Assembly: GCA_937877465.1 (NCBI GenBank)
Contig: CALFIT010000058.1
Coordinates: 1-23,488 of the forward strand
Direction of reading: 5' to 3'
From: an uncultured Bacteroidales bacterium
Lineage (GTDB): Bacteria > Bacteroidota > Bacteroidia > Bacteroidales > F082
Length of the DNA stretch: 23,488 nucleotides
Positions 1 through 7,185 of the stretch are shown here, piece after piece. The translations under genes were made by a program, and so were the position numbers. How positions within the stretch are numbered: the stretch's first letter is position 1; the number at the start of each line of letters is the position of its first letter. Below the pieces are notes generated by a model. The model saw nothing but the letters and a program-made list of their open reading frames with translations, did no database searches and was not told where the DNA came from.

Positions 1-2
1 CT

Positions 3-425
3 GTGGTGGGCCGCATCCTCGCCCGACTCAGGCCGTTGCGCGAGGTGGGTTTGGGCTACCTGAAGCTCGGGCAGTCGTCGAGTTCGCTCTCCGGCGGCGA
101 GGCGCAGCGCGTCAAGTTGGCCTATTTCCTCATCAGAGGGCAGGTCGAGAAGCCCACCTTGTTCATCTTCGATGAGCCGACCACGGGCTTGCACTTCCAC
201 GATGTGAACAAGCTGTTGGAGTCGTTCAACGCGCTGATCGACAACGGCCACAGCGTCATCATCATCGAGCACAACATGGAAGTCATCAAGTGCGCCGACT
301 GGGTCATCGACCTCGGTCCCGAAAGCGGCAACAAGGGCGGCGAAATCGTCTTTGAAGGCACGCCCGAGGACTTGGTGAAGTGCAAGGCGTCTTATACGGG
401 TAAGGCATTGAAAAGCAAGTTGTAA
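3..425 (+). CDS. uvrA: Excinuclease ABC subunit A, C-terminal fragment (5' truncated by window edge)
   Basis: This is the last 140 codons of UvrA, the damage-recognition ATPase of nucleotide excision repair that loads UvrB onto lesions in the cytoplasm. The visible part is the second ABC nucleotide-binding domain: the ABC signature LSGGEAQRVKLA (residues about 29-40 of the fragment), Walker B with catalytic acid LFIFDEPTTGLH, and the H-loop in VIIIEHNMEVIKCADWVIDLGPE. The C-terminal end GGEIVFEGTPEDL is typical of UvrA. The reading frame is open to the window start, so the true start lies upstream and residue 1 here is not a real initiator. The stop at 423-425 is followed within five bases by a repeat element. 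Identification is very safe. Confidence 0.96.
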   Translation: MVGRILARLRPLREVGLGYLKLGQSSSSLSGGEAQRVKLAYFLIRGQVEKPTLFIFDEPTTGLHFHDVNKLLESFNALIDNGHSVIIIEHNMEVIKCADWVIDLGPESGNKGGEIVFEGTPEDLVKCKASYTGKALKSKL

Positions 426-430
426 TCATG

Positions 431-567
431 TCACAAAACCGACAAAACATACAAAACCATCTTTTGGCATTGGCGGCTTCGCAACCGCGTCGCCGCCGGA
501 AAGCCGCCGGTTGGCAGGCTTTCCCCGACCAAGAAAAAGGTTTTGACGGGTTTTGCAAGTTTTGTGA
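431..567. repeat. Palindromic element: inverted nonamer arms around a GC-rich hairpin
   Basis: The 157-bp gap between uvrA and the next gene is filled by a self-complementary element. The left arm (431-458) holds three tandem nonamers of the form nACAAAACn. The right arm (539-567) holds three of the complementary form nnGTTTTGn. The outermost 9 bases pair perfectly (TCACAAAAC with GTTTTGTGA), and the inner CAAAAC units pair with GTTTTG units at 550-555 and 539-545. Inside sits a second inverted repeat, GGCGGCTT (472-479) with AAGCCGCC (501-508). A 52-codon open frame (428-586) runs through it but is arginine-rich and explained by the repeat. It could be a MITE-like or REP-like element, or an RNA structure at the end of the uvrA transcript. 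Confidence 0.65.
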
Positions 568-582
568 TAAAAAACAAGAACT

Positions 583-1107
583 ATGAAACCATCAGAAATA
601 AACCAACCCTTGAGCGAGCGGCAGCAGAAAGTCGTCGATACACTCGTCGCCCTCGGCATCGACTTCGACATCAAGTTCCACCCGCCGTTGGGCAGCATCG
701 AGGAGTCGTTGGCCTATTGGGGCAAGTTTGAGGCCACGCACTGCAAGAACCTGTTTTTCCGCAACCACAAGGGCAACAGGCACTACTTGGTCATCTTCGA
801 GTGCATGCACCAGATGGACATCCACGACCTCGAACAGCGGCTTCACCAAGGCAAGCTCACCTTCGCCTCCGAGCAGCGCATGGAGAAGTACCTCGGCCTG
901 AAGCCCGGCAGCGTCTCCCCTTTCGGCCTCATCAACGACGCCAACCACGAGGTACACCTCTTCATCGACAAAAACCTACTCAATGCCCCCCGCTTGAGCT
1001 TCCATCCCAACGACAACACGGGGACGATTATCATTAGCCAAGAAGACTTCATCAAGTTTTTGGAGGCGATGGGGAATAGTTATGAGTTTGTGGAGTTGTA
1101 TGAGTGA
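583..1107 (+). CDS. Prolyl-tRNA editing protein, ProX/YbaK-EbsC family
   Basis: This 174-residue protein matches the length and sequence style of free-standing YbaK-fold prolyl-tRNA deacylases (ProX/PrdX), which hydrolyse Ala-tRNA(Pro) or Cys-tRNA(Pro) made by mischarging in the cytoplasm. Supporting stretches are CKNLFFRNHKGNRHYLVI (residues about 55-72; the conserved lysine after the cysteine sits in the active site of this fold), the central KLTFASEQRMEKYLGLKPGSVSPFGLIND, typical of the family, and the terminal GTIIISQEDFIKFLEAMG. The start at 583 follows directly on the repeat element. No promoter box is obvious, so it may be read from the uvrA side. The family call is firm; exact substrate (Ala or Cys) is not visible. 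Confidence 0.88.
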   Translation: MKPSEINQPLSERQQKVVDTLVALGIDFDIKFHPPLGSIEESLAYWGKFEATHCKNLFFRNHKGNRHYLVIFECMHQMDIHDLEQRLHQGKLTFASEQRMEKYLGLKPGSVSPFGLINDANHEVHLFIDKNLLNAPRLSFHPNDNTGTIIISQEDFIKFLEAMGNSYEFVELYE

Positions 1108-1128
1108 AACTACTCAATTGGTAGGATC

Positions 1129-1157
1129 AAAAACCAAACGGGCGATTTCTCACCCGT
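1129..1157 (-). terminator. Intrinsic terminator with GAAA tetraloop
   Basis: On the minus strand an 8-bp stem (ACGGGTGA with TCGCCCGT, one G-T wobble) closes a GAAA loop and is followed by TTGGTTTTT. It would end the candidate small RNA and any read-through from the toxin-antitoxin pair. On the plus strand the same hairpin lies 30 bases after the prolyl-tRNA editing gene but lacks a clear T-run. Confidence 0.7.
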
Positions 1158-1247
1158 AATTCGTTTCGGTGAACCAAGGCAGGTTAGTGCTGCGTTTGGC
1201 CTACGCATCTTGCGGTTATGTTTAGTCACCGCAGGATGGGAGCAAAA
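1129..1247 (-). ncRNA. Candidate small structured RNA downstream of the toxin-antitoxin pair
   Basis: On the minus strand a Bacteroides -7 box (TATATTTG, 1254-1261) is followed by about 120 bases that fold locally and end in an intrinsic terminator. Hairpin 1 pairs TGCGGT (1233-1228) with ACCGCA (1216-1211). Hairpin 2 pairs TGCGT (1207-1203) with ACGCA (1195-1191). The terminator is at 1157-1129. No convincing coding frame fills the stretch: one 32-codon frame from 1208 runs through the terminator stem. Nothing lies downstream on this strand, so it is not an obvious riboswitch leader. The 5' end is inferred from the box only, and no known RNA family was recognised. It could also be the 3' end of the toxin-antitoxin transcript. 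Confidence 0.45.
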
Positions 1248-1253
1248 CCGATG

Positions 1254-1261
1254 CAAATATA
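1254..1261 (-). promoter_or_regulatory. Bacteroides-type -7 box for the candidate small RNA
   Basis: TATATTTG on the minus strand fits TAnnTTTG. The nearest TTTG upstream (1287-1290) is 25 bases away, longer than the usual 19-21, so the -33 element is doubtful. Between this box and the toxin stop lies a 26-codon open frame without a start (1269-1349, minus), coding-like but unrecognised; it may be a gene remnant. Confidence 0.4.
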
Positions 1262-1341
1262 CACTTTTTCATTCTCCCCCGCCCTCCAAAAGCAGTTTTT
1301 CTTCTCCTTGTGCGATCTGCTTGGCGTTCAATGGTTTGCCT

Positions 1342-1650
1342 TCAATAAGTCACCATCGCCGAAGGCAAAATCTTGTCAACAATCACATAATCACCGTCTA
1401 TATGGAATATCACCGTCAGTTTCTTGTTTCCAATCACAAGGGTCTTGGCTTCGGGATGATAGCGTTTGGGCAGTTCGTATTTGCTCAGGGGAAGCATTGG
1501 GGCAAGATAGGATAATGCCTCTACTTCCTCACGCAATCTTTGCAGATATTGCAACGCGAAAGATGAGGAAGTCAAATCGCTGACATAATCACCCAATTTA
1601 TCGAAATATGCCTCAGCACCAACACGATATACGACCTTATACTTTTTCAT
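1342..1650 (-). CDS. RelE/ParE-family type II toxin
   Basis: This is a 102-residue basic protein of RelE/ParE size. It begins MKKYKVVYRVGAEAYFDKL, the usual first beta strand and helix, continues with a helix rich in L and E (LQRLREEVEALSYLAPML), and ends with strands carrying the KLTVIFHIDGDYVIVDKILPS pattern typical of the family (basic strand, then a short inhibitory or catalytic end). Toxins of this fold either cleave mRNA on the ribosome or poison gyrase; which applies cannot be told here. The gene overlaps the upstream small gene by 14 bases, the usual coupled antitoxin-toxin layout. Family assignment is likely; activity is untested. Confidence 0.78.
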   Translation of the reverse strand: MKKYKVVYRVGAEAYFDKLGDYVSDLTSSSFALQYLQRLREEVEALSYLAPMLPLSKYELPKRYHPEAKTLVIGNKKLTVIFHIDGDYVIVDKILPSAMVTY

Positions 1651-1843
1651 AGTGGCGCATCAAAGCCTCGGTAACTTTGCCCCAAAACTCATCACCCGAA
1701 ATATACTTATGGGGCTTGCCTTCTTCAATATCGCGCAAGTCCCGCTCAATGGAAGCCTCCCAATAGGCTCTTTGCTCTGGCGTCAGGTCGTCCTGAAGGG
1801 CGGCGGCATCTGTTTCTTCCAATGTGTCAATAAATGTAGTCAT
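1637..1843 (-). CDS. Small antitoxin partner of the RelE/ParE-type toxin
   Basis: This is a 68-residue acidic protein starting MTTFIDTLEETDAAALQDDL. It is placed as antitoxin by position: it is first in the pair, overlaps the toxin by 14 bases, and has a highly charged, helical C-terminal half (AYWEASIERDLRDIEEGKPH) suited to wrapping a toxin. A longer frame reaches ATG at 1885, but a -7 box (TATTTTTG, 1867-1874) falls inside that extension. The mRNA would then start after it, so ATG at 1843 is preferred. No DNA-binding fold is obvious by eye. Function is inferred from context. Confidence 0.7.
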   Translation of the reverse strand: MTTFIDTLEETDAAALQDDLTPEQRAYWEASIERDLRDIEEGKPHKYISGDEFWGKVTEALMRHYEKV

Positions 1844-1866
1844 CTTTTTCGCATTATTTTCGTCTG

Positions 1867-1874
1867 CAAAAATA
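1867..1874 (-). promoter_or_regulatory. -7 box of the toxin-antitoxin pair
   Basis: TATTTTTG on the minus strand lies 23 bases upstream of the chosen antitoxin ATG. It fits the Bacteroides -7 consensus and decides the antitoxin start. The divergent sirtuin -7 box is only about 30 bases away, so the two transcripts diverge from a shared region. Confidence 0.6.
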
Positions 1875-1905
1875 CACATTTTCATCCATCTTTCTCTTTT
1901 TTCAC

Positions 1906-1913
1906 TAACTTTG
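1906..1913 (+). promoter_or_regulatory. -7 box of the sirtuin gene
   Basis: TAACTTTG fits TAnnTTTG and is followed by GCACC, common at Bacteroides start sites. It lies 52 bases before the sirtuin ATG; the intervening leader carries a heptamer array. Confidence 0.6.
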
Positions 1914-1929
1914 CACCTGAAAAACAGTC

Positions 1930-1964
1930 TTAAATTTTAAATTTTGAATCTTAAATCCCAAATC
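1930..1964 (+). repeat. TTRAATY heptamer array in the sirtuin leader
   Basis: Five tandem 7-bp units follow without gaps: TTAAATT, TTAAATT, TTGAATC, TTAAATC, CCAAATC. One base separates the array from the ATG at 1966. The same heptamer family recurs at 11028-11056 and 23282-23330. Confidence 0.75.
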
Positions 1965-1965
1965 C

Positions 1966-2715
1966 ATGAATAACACCGAAAAAATCCATCAGGCTGCCGA
2001 AATCCTCTCCAAGGCGAAGAACATCGTGGGCTTCACGGGGGCCGGCACCTCGGCGGAGAGCGGCATCCCGCCTTTCCGTGGCGAGGGCGGCATCTGGAAC
2101 CAGTACGACCCCAACTCGCTCGACATCGACTTCTACTACCGCCACACCAAGGACTCGTGGCACATCATCCGCGAGGTGTTCTACAACTTCTTCAGCAACA
2201 AGGAGATAAAGCCCAATCCCGGCCACTTCGTTTTGGCCAAATGGGAGAAGGAAGGCCGCCTGAGCAGCGTCATCACGCAGAACATCGACGACCTGCACAC
2301 CGTGGCGGGCAACACGGTCGTGTATGAATTCCACGGCAACATGTCGCGCTTCGTCTGCACGCAATGCGGCCACAAGGTGGATGCCAAGAGCCTGACGCTC
2401 ACCGAGGAACCGCCACGCTGCGCACAATGCGGCGGCTTGATGAAGCCCGACTTCATCTTCTTCGGCGAGGGCATCCCCGAAGACGCCTACTACGGCTCGG
2501 TGAAGGCCGCCGAGAATTGCGACGCCTTCGTCATCATCGGTACGTCGGGACAGGTCAGTCCAGCCAACATGATTCCCGGCATCGCCAAACGCAACGGAGC
2601 GAAAATCATCGAAATCAACATGGAGCCTTCGACCTACACGAACTACATCACGGACATCTACATCGAAGGCAAGTCGGGCGAGATCCTGCCTGCCATCGAT
2701 GCCTTGATGCACTGA
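1966..2715 (+). CDS. SIR2-family NAD-dependent protein deacylase (sirtuin)
   Basis: This is a 249-residue cytoplasmic sirtuin that would remove acyl groups from protein lysines using NAD. The full catalytic core is visible: the NAD-binding GAGTSAESGIPPFRG (residues 25-39), TQNIDDLH (104-111), catalytic His123 in EFHGN, a four-cysteine zinc ribbon (C131, C134, C152, C155), and GTSGQVSPAN plus INME for the adenosine ribose side. Length and motif order match bacterial CobB-type enzymes. Acyl preference (acetyl or succinyl) is not clear from the sequence. It has its own promoter box and ends 8 bases from the convergent GNAT gene. A PTS: it stands alone rather than in an acetate operon. Confidence 0.95.
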   Translation: MNNTEKIHQAAEILSKAKNIVGFTGAGTSAESGIPPFRGEGGIWNQYDPNSLDIDFYYRHTKDSWHIIREVFYNFFSNKEIKPNPGHFVLAKWEKEGRLSSVITQNIDDLHTVAGNTVVYEFHGNMSRFVCTQCGHKVDAKSLTLTEEPPRCAQCGGLMKPDFIFFGEGIPEDAYYGSVKAAENCDAFVIIGTSGQVSPANMIPGIAKRNGAKIIEINMEPSTYTNYITDIYIEGKSGEILPAIDALMH

Positions 2716-2723
2716 TTCCGCTG

Positions 2724-3842
2724 TCAATCAATGGCTTTCCGATAGGCGCGACGGCGCATGAAAGGCTCGGTCTTGTAGTCGCCAAACAGCGATTGCACCT
2801 TGTAGTTCTCCTCCAACTGCGGATTCATGATGATGGTATGGATGCCGCGTTTGATGCAGTTCTCGTGCAGGTACTTAAACAGCAAGACTGGAACTCCACA
2901 TTGCTGATACTCAGGCGTTACGCCCATGATTAAGGCTTCCAACGTGTCGTTTTTCTTCAAAGCCCTTAGGATGTGAAGGAACCCGAAGGGGAACAGCCGT
3001 CCGTTGGACTTCTTCACGGCCTTGGAGAGCGAAGGCACGCAGAACAGGAACCCCACGGGCTTGTCGTCGGCGTTGACGGCCAGAGCCACGAAGTCCTTGT
3101 CCAAGATGGGGACATAGGTCTTCAGGTAGGCCTCTATCTGCTTGTCGGTCAGCGGCGAAAAGCCGTGCAACGGTGCGAAGGCTTCGTTGTACATGTGGAA
3201 GATCTCCATGCCGTAGCGGTTCGACATCTCTTTCATGCTGCGCGGCTCGACGACATGCACCTTGAAGCGATCCTCAATCAGGTTTGTGAACTGGAACATG
3301 GGAGGCAGCTCCGTGCTTACCTCAAGGGTGCGTTGCGTCCAGTCCACGTCCTTCACAAAGCCCAATTTCTGCAACATCGCATCGTAATAGGGATAGTTGT
3401 AGAGGCAGGTGAACGGGCTGAGATGCTCAAAGCCTTCCACGAGCAGGCCTTCCTTGTCCATGTCGGTGAAGCCCCATGGGCCGCGCAGTTCGACGCAGCC
3501 GTGGGCCTTGCCCCATGCGGTCACCGTGTCGAGCAGGGCGCGAAGCACCTCTTCGTCTTCGATGAAGTCGAGCCAGCCGAAGCGGACAAGATGCTGCTCG
3601 TCGTCGGCCTTGTGGTTGAGGATGGCGGCTACGCGACCAACCAACTTACCGTCCTTGTAGGCCAAAAAGCGGTCGGCCTCACAAAAGTCGTAGGCGCCGT
3701 TCTTTTCGGGGTTGAAGGTGTCGTACTCGTCGCCTTCGAGGGCCGGCACATAGTTTTCGCAGTCTTTATATAGCTTGAGAGGGAAAGTCACAAACAGTTT
3801 CTCCTGCTTGCGACTTTCCACTTTGGTGATCTGGACAGCCAT
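2724..3842 (-). CDS. GNAT-fold acyltransferase, possible lipid N-acyltransferase
   Basis: This 372-residue protein lies last in a three-gene operon, 3 bases after an acyl carrier protein. The second half looks like a GNAT fold: DFVALAVNADDKPVGFLFCVPS (beta strands), then LEALIMGVTPEYQQCGVPVLLFKYLHENCIKRGIHTIIMNPQLEENYKVQSLF, which holds the acyl-donor loop, helix and the terminal N-x-x-x-x-x-L-F. The N-terminal half contains a second, GNAT-like segment (CEADRFLAYKDGKLVGRVAAILNHK). The layout resembles YghO-like proteins and the bacterial ceramide synthase type, which use long acyl donors. With a dedicated ACP and acyl synthetase, it probably transfers an activated fatty acid to an amine. The acceptor is inferred, not seen. 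Confidence 0.75.
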   Translation of the reverse strand: MAVQITKVESRKQEKLFVTFPLKLYKDCENYVPALEGDEYDTFNPEKNGAYDFCEADRFLAYKDGKLVGRVAAILNHKADDEQHLVRFGWLDFIEDEEVLRALLDTVTAWGKAHGCVELRGPWGFTDMDKEGLLVEGFEHLSPFTCLYNYPYYDAMLQKLGFVKDVDWTQRTLEVSTELPPMFQFTNLIEDRFKVHVVEPRSMKEMSNRYGMEIFHMYNEAFAPLHGFSPLTDKQIEAYLKTYVPILDKDFVALAVNADDKPVGFLFCVPSLSKAVKKSNGRLFPFGFLHILRALKKNDTLEALIMGVTPEYQQCGVPVLLFKYLHENCIKRGIHTIIMNPQLEENYKVQSLFGDYKTEPFMRRRAYRKAID

Positions 3843-3845
3843 AGT

Positions 3846-4088
3846 CTAAAGGGTTGTTTTTGAGCTGATGTAATCAATCACTTCGCCAACCGTGGTGAAC
3901 TTCGGGTTGCCGTCGAACTTGAACCCGAACTTGTTTTCGACAGCGAGGCTCAAGAGCAGGATGGTCAGCGAGTCGAGGCCCACATCGCGGACGAGTTGGG
4001 AATCGTCGTTGACGTTCGACAAGTCGATGGACGGCTTGATCAGTTTCAAGATCTCTTTCAGTTCGTCAAAAATCTTCTCTCTATCCAT
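3846..4088 (-). CDS. Dedicated acyl carrier protein
   Basis: This is an 80-residue acidic four-helix carrier protein. Ser40 in VGLDSLTILLL is the phosphopantetheine attachment site (DSL motif), and the flanking helices and length are standard. It differs from the housekeeping AcpP by its site (LDSLT rather than ADSLD) and lysine-rich first helix, so it is likely a specialised carrier. It sits 8 bases after the acyl synthetase and 3 bases before the GNAT gene. This suggests that the synthetase loads it and the acyltransferase unloads it. It needs a phosphopantetheinyl transferase encoded elsewhere. Confidence 0.92.
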   Translation of the reverse strand: MDREKIFDELKEILKLIKPSIDLSNVNDDSQLVRDVGLDSLTILLLSLAVENKFGFKFDGNPKFTTVGEVIDYISSKTTL

Positions 4089-4096
4089 AGTCCAAG

Positions 4097-5590
4097 TTAG
4101 TTGCGTGAAACTTTCATGGCACCGGTGCGCTTGAAGTCCTCTTGGCGCACGGTCATCTTGCCGACTTGGTGGGTGGTCGGGAGCTGGGCGTTGACCTTGC
4201 CGACGAGGTCCTTGAAGTAGGCTTCAACCGCTTCCCAAGGCATGTCGGCGAACTCGTCCATGCGGGGCAGGATCTCGATAGCAATCACCTGACGGCCATC
4301 GAGTTCGTCTTCCTTGACGAGGCAGTCCCTCAGTTTGATGTCCTTGTAGAAAAGCTCCTCGATGCTTTCGGGGCTGACGTTCTCGCCGTTGGAGAGGATG
4401 ATGAGGTTCTTGATGCGGCCCACGATGTACATGTAGCCTTCTTCGTCGAAGCGGACGAGGTCGCCAGTCTTGATCCAGCCGTCGGGCGTGAGCGTCTCGG
4501 CGGTCTTTTCGGGGTCGCCGTAATAGCCGAGGAAGACGTTGTCGCCACGGAACCAAAGCTCGCCGTCGACGACTTTGGCTTCCTGTTCGGGATAGAGCTT
4601 GCCGACCGAAGTAGGCTTCTGCACCACGTCGATGTTGCCCGTGGTGAGGTTGGCGCCTTCCGTCATGCCGTAGCCTGCAAACAGGTGGATGCCGAGGGCG
4701 TCGAACTCGCGGATGAGTTTCGGAGGCACGTTGGCCGCGCCCGAGATGATGAACTGGAGGTTGCCGCCGAGGAAGGGCTTGCCGTACATCTTGACCAACC
4801 CCAGCAGGATCTCGCAGATGCCCGGCACCGCGACGAGGCAGGTGGGCTTGATCATCGGGAACTTGGAGATGGTCTCCTTGGTGTTGGCGGCGGCAATCCA
4901 CTCGGCACCTTCGAAGAGCACCGAGAGCGTGCTGCGGATCAGGCCGAACACATGACTGAGCGGAAGCACGCAGGCGTAGCGATGGCAGGCGAGCTGGCTG
5001 CCCGGGGCATAGACGCCGTTGAGCGCACCGCGCATGAGCGCCCTGTGAGGCAGGATGGCTCCCTTGGGCGAACCCGTCGTGCCGCCCGTGAAGAAGATGG
5101 CGGCGGCATCGTCCTTGTCGACGACGGCCACCGGAGCGGCATGGTCGGCGCAGTCGGTGATGGCGATCACCTTGCAGGGCATGTCGCCCAATGTGGCGAT
5201 GAAATCCTTGCCAGCGGCAAGCACCTTCACGCCAAACTTCATGCAGCAGCCCGCGACAGCCTGCGGCGGCAGTTGCGCCGGCAGGTTGATAGCCACGAGT
5301 CCCGCCGAAGTGACGGCAAGAAACATCATGACGGCCTGCATGGTCGTGTTGTCGAGGATGGCTACCTTGTCGCCTTTCTGGAGACCCATGTCGGCGAGCA
5401 GGGCGCGTTGGCGTGCCACCATGTCGCACATCTGCTTGTAGCTCAGGGTTTCAACCGTGTCGGAGAGGCAGGGCAGGTCGCCCCATTTTTGCTCAATCCA
5501 AGTCACGAATTCGGGAAGCGTGGGGATGAACTTCAACTGCGCGAGCTCTTCGGCAGGAAGCATACCCGGAAAGTAATCATTATTTATCAT
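4097..5590 (-). CDS. AMP-dependent acyl-ACP/acyl-CoA synthetase
   Basis: This 497-residue ANL-superfamily adenylating enzyme would activate a carboxylic acid, probably a fatty acid, with ATP and load it on the downstream ACP or CoA. Visible motifs are A3 FFTGGTTGSPKGAILPH (166-182), A5 GYGMTEG (306-312), A7 GWIKTGDLVRF (371-381), A8 GRIKNLIILSNGENVSPESIE (391-411), and the A10 lysine K493 in RTGAMKVSR. The frame is open further upstream to 5737, but a well-spaced promoter (5622-5653) lies inside that extension. ATG at 5590 is therefore the start, giving MINNDYFPGM. It is first gene of the operon with the ACP and GNAT genes. Substrate chain is not readable. Confidence 0.92.
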   Translation of the reverse strand: MINNDYFPGMLPAEELAQLKFIPTLPEFVTWIEQKWGDLPCLSDTVETLSYKQMCDMVARQRALLADMGLQKGDKVAILDNTTMQAVMMFLAVTSAGLVAINLPAQLPPQAVAGCCMKFGVKVLAAGKDFIATLGDMPCKVIAITDCADHAAPVAVVDKDDAAAIFFTGGTTGSPKGAILPHRALMRGALNGVYAPGSQLACHRYACVLPLSHVFGLIRSTLSVLFEGAEWIAAANTKETISKFPMIKPTCLVAVPGICEILLGLVKMYGKPFLGGNLQFIISGAANVPPKLIREFDALGIHLFAGYGMTEGANLTTGNIDVVQKPTSVGKLYPEQEAKVVDGELWFRGDNVFLGYYGDPEKTAETLTPDGWIKTGDLVRFDEEGYMYIVGRIKNLIILSNGENVSPESIEELFYKDIKLRDCLVKEDELDGRQVIAIEILPRMDEFADMPWEAVEAYFKDLVGKVNAQLPTTHQVGKMTVRQEDFKRTGAMKVSRN

Positions 5591-5621
5591 AGGCTTTGAA
5601 TTTGATTTGAAATTAAAGGCG

Positions 5622-5653
5622 CAAAGGTAGGGAAATAACCATTCCGTTCCAAA
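5622..5653 (-). promoter_or_regulatory. Promoter of the acyl synthetase-ACP-GNAT operon
   Basis: On the minus strand, TTTG (5650-5653) and TACCTTTG (5622-5629) are separated by 20 bases, an exact match to the Bacteroides -33/-7 pattern. It sits 31 bases upstream of ATG 5590 and rules out starts further upstream. Confidence 0.8.
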
Positions 5654-5709
5654 TTTTTCCATGATTATTTCAAAGAATGCCTCCAAGACGCCCCAAGGTT
5701 TCCTTTCGG

Positions 5710-7152
5710 TCAACTGCCCACGACGCGACTCAGGCAAAGCGTTCCTTTGAAGGTCTTAAACCTAATTCTTAACTTATCCGCCCTAATGGTCTGAAAACGA
5801 ACAAGTCGCTTGTAGCCGATGGTAGTTGTTGGCTCGTTGGTCTCAACGGGAAGCCATTTTCCATTAAAGTAATAGTCTAAATAAAACGCTTCAACATTCT
5901 GACCCAAAGGAACATACTCCTGAAGCATCAGTCGGCTAAGGGTAGTGGTTTTGGGGAATTCGAAGACCAACTCGGCATGGCGGAGGCCGTCTTCCGTGGC
6001 CCAATATTTCTCATAATCCTCGTCCAAGACGTTGGTCGGCTTGAAACGCGACGAGCGGACGTTGCTGGCCGTCACGGTGCAGTCTTTCAGCAGGTTGTCG
6101 GAGAAAGCGTCTTGCACGGCATGATGCCATTCGACGGCCCTCGCCGAGTCGATGGAAGGGATCCTCCCCTCTTGATTGACAGGGAAATTGAGCAAAAGGT
6201 TGGCGTTGTGCCCGACGCTGTTGAAGTACAAATCCTCCAACTGCGCCACGGTCTTCACGAGACTGTCCTCGCTCTTGTGGTAGAACCACCCCGGACGAAT
6301 GGAGACATCCACCTCGGCGGGCAGCCAAGCCTTGCCGTCCTTGAAGCCTCTGCCAAGGCTTCTCTCGTCGTTAAGCGACTGGAAATCTGTTTTGTACATA
6401 CACCATTGCGTGGCATCGGCAATGCCGTCTTCGTTGCCAATCCAGCGGATGGTGGGCACCGTGCCGCCGAAAATCATGGCATCGAGGCTGTAGTTCCACA
6501 CGAGGTCGCGGGCCTCGGCATAGCCGTAGTAGTGTTCCGCCACGATGGAGCGCTTCTCGTTGGCACCACCATACCAGCCATTGCCACCATTGGCACCGTC
6601 GAACCAAAACTCGAATAGTGGGCCGTAGTTGCTCACAAGTTCCTGAATCTGTTGGTAATAGATGCTCACATACCCTTCCCTGCCGTATTCGGCCTGATGG
6701 CGGTCCCAAGGCGAGAGATACAGCCCAAACTTCAAGCCGTGCTTCTTGCAGGCATCGCAAAGCTCGCGCACCAAGTCGCCTTTGCCGTTCTTGTAAGGCG
6801 AGTTCTTGATGGAATAGTCCGTGGTTTCGGTCGGCCAGAGGCAGAAGCCGTCGTGGTGCTTTGCGGTGAGGATGACGCCTTTCATGCCTGCTGCTTTCAG
6901 GGTCAACACCCATTGCTCGCAGTCCAAATGGGTGGGATTAAAAGTCGAGGCGGGCGTGTCGCCATAGCCCCATTCCATATTGTTAAACGTGTTTAAGCCG
7001 AAGTGTATAAAAGCGTAGGTTTCAAGCTGTTGCCATTCTATTTGTTGTGGCGTTGGAATGGGATAGCTTGGCTGTGGGGCACGGGCGCAAGAGGCCGCCA
7101 ATAAGCCTATCAAAAACGTGACGAGCCAACCTTTTCCTTTAGAATACCTCAT
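5710..7152 (-). CDS. GH29 alpha-L-fucosidase, lipoprotein
   Basis: This 480-residue lipoprotein has a hydrophobic signal and lipobox ending LAASC22, so it is anchored in a membrane facing the periplasm or cell surface. The GH29 catalytic barrel follows: FIHFGLNTF (48-56), HHDGFCLWPTETTDYS (99-114), GLKFGLYLSPWDRH (139-152), and the nucleophile Asp185 in FEFWFDGANGG. A C-terminal beta-sandwich of the F5/8 type C (CBM32-like) kind spans about 355-480 (VRSSRFKPTNVLDEDYEKYW). It would release fucose from host or plant glycans. It faces away from the galactose operon and is 120 bases from the next minus-strand gene. Linkage specificity is unknown. Confidence 0.93.
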   Translation of the reverse strand: MRYSKGKGWLVTFLIGLLAASCARAPQPSYPIPTPQQIEWQQLETYAFIHFGLNTFNNMEWGYGDTPASTFNPTHLDCEQWVLTLKAAGMKGVILTAKHHDGFCLWPTETTDYSIKNSPYKNGKGDLVRELCDACKKHGLKFGLYLSPWDRHQAEYGREGYVSIYYQQIQELVSNYGPLFEFWFDGANGGNGWYGGANEKRSIVAEHYYGYAEARDLVWNYSLDAMIFGGTVPTIRWIGNEDGIADATQWCMYKTDFQSLNDERSLGRGFKDGKAWLPAEVDVSIRPGWFYHKSEDSLVKTVAQLEDLYFNSVGHNANLLLNFPVNQEGRIPSIDSARAVEWHHAVQDAFSDNLLKDCTVTASNVRSSRFKPTNVLDEDYEKYWATEDGLRHAELVFEFPKTTTLSRLMLQEYVPLGQNVEAFYLDYYFNGKWLPVETNEPTTTIGYKRLVRFQTIRADKLRIRFKTFKGTLCLSRVVGS

Positions 7153-7177
7153 GTTTGCACCTTTTGTTTTCTGACCG

Positions 7178-7185
7178 CAAAAATA
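7178..7185 (-). promoter_or_regulatory. -7 box of the fucosidase gene
   Basis: TATTTTTG on the minus strand lies 25 bases upstream of the fucosidase ATG. No good -33 TTTG is seen at the usual distance. Confidence 0.5.

Noticed and set aside
428..586. 52-codon open frame between uvrA and the prolyl-tRNA editing gene
   Set aside because: It is made entirely of the palindromic repeat element; its sequence is arginine/glutamine-rich and repeat-derived, with no family likeness.
1110..1208. 32-codon minus-strand frame inside the candidate small RNA
   Set aside because: It reads through the terminator stem and T-run, so a full message is unlikely.
4142..5599. 485-codon open frame on the plus strand opposite the acyl synthetase
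   Set aside because: It mirrors codons of a clear ANL enzyme and shows no domain.
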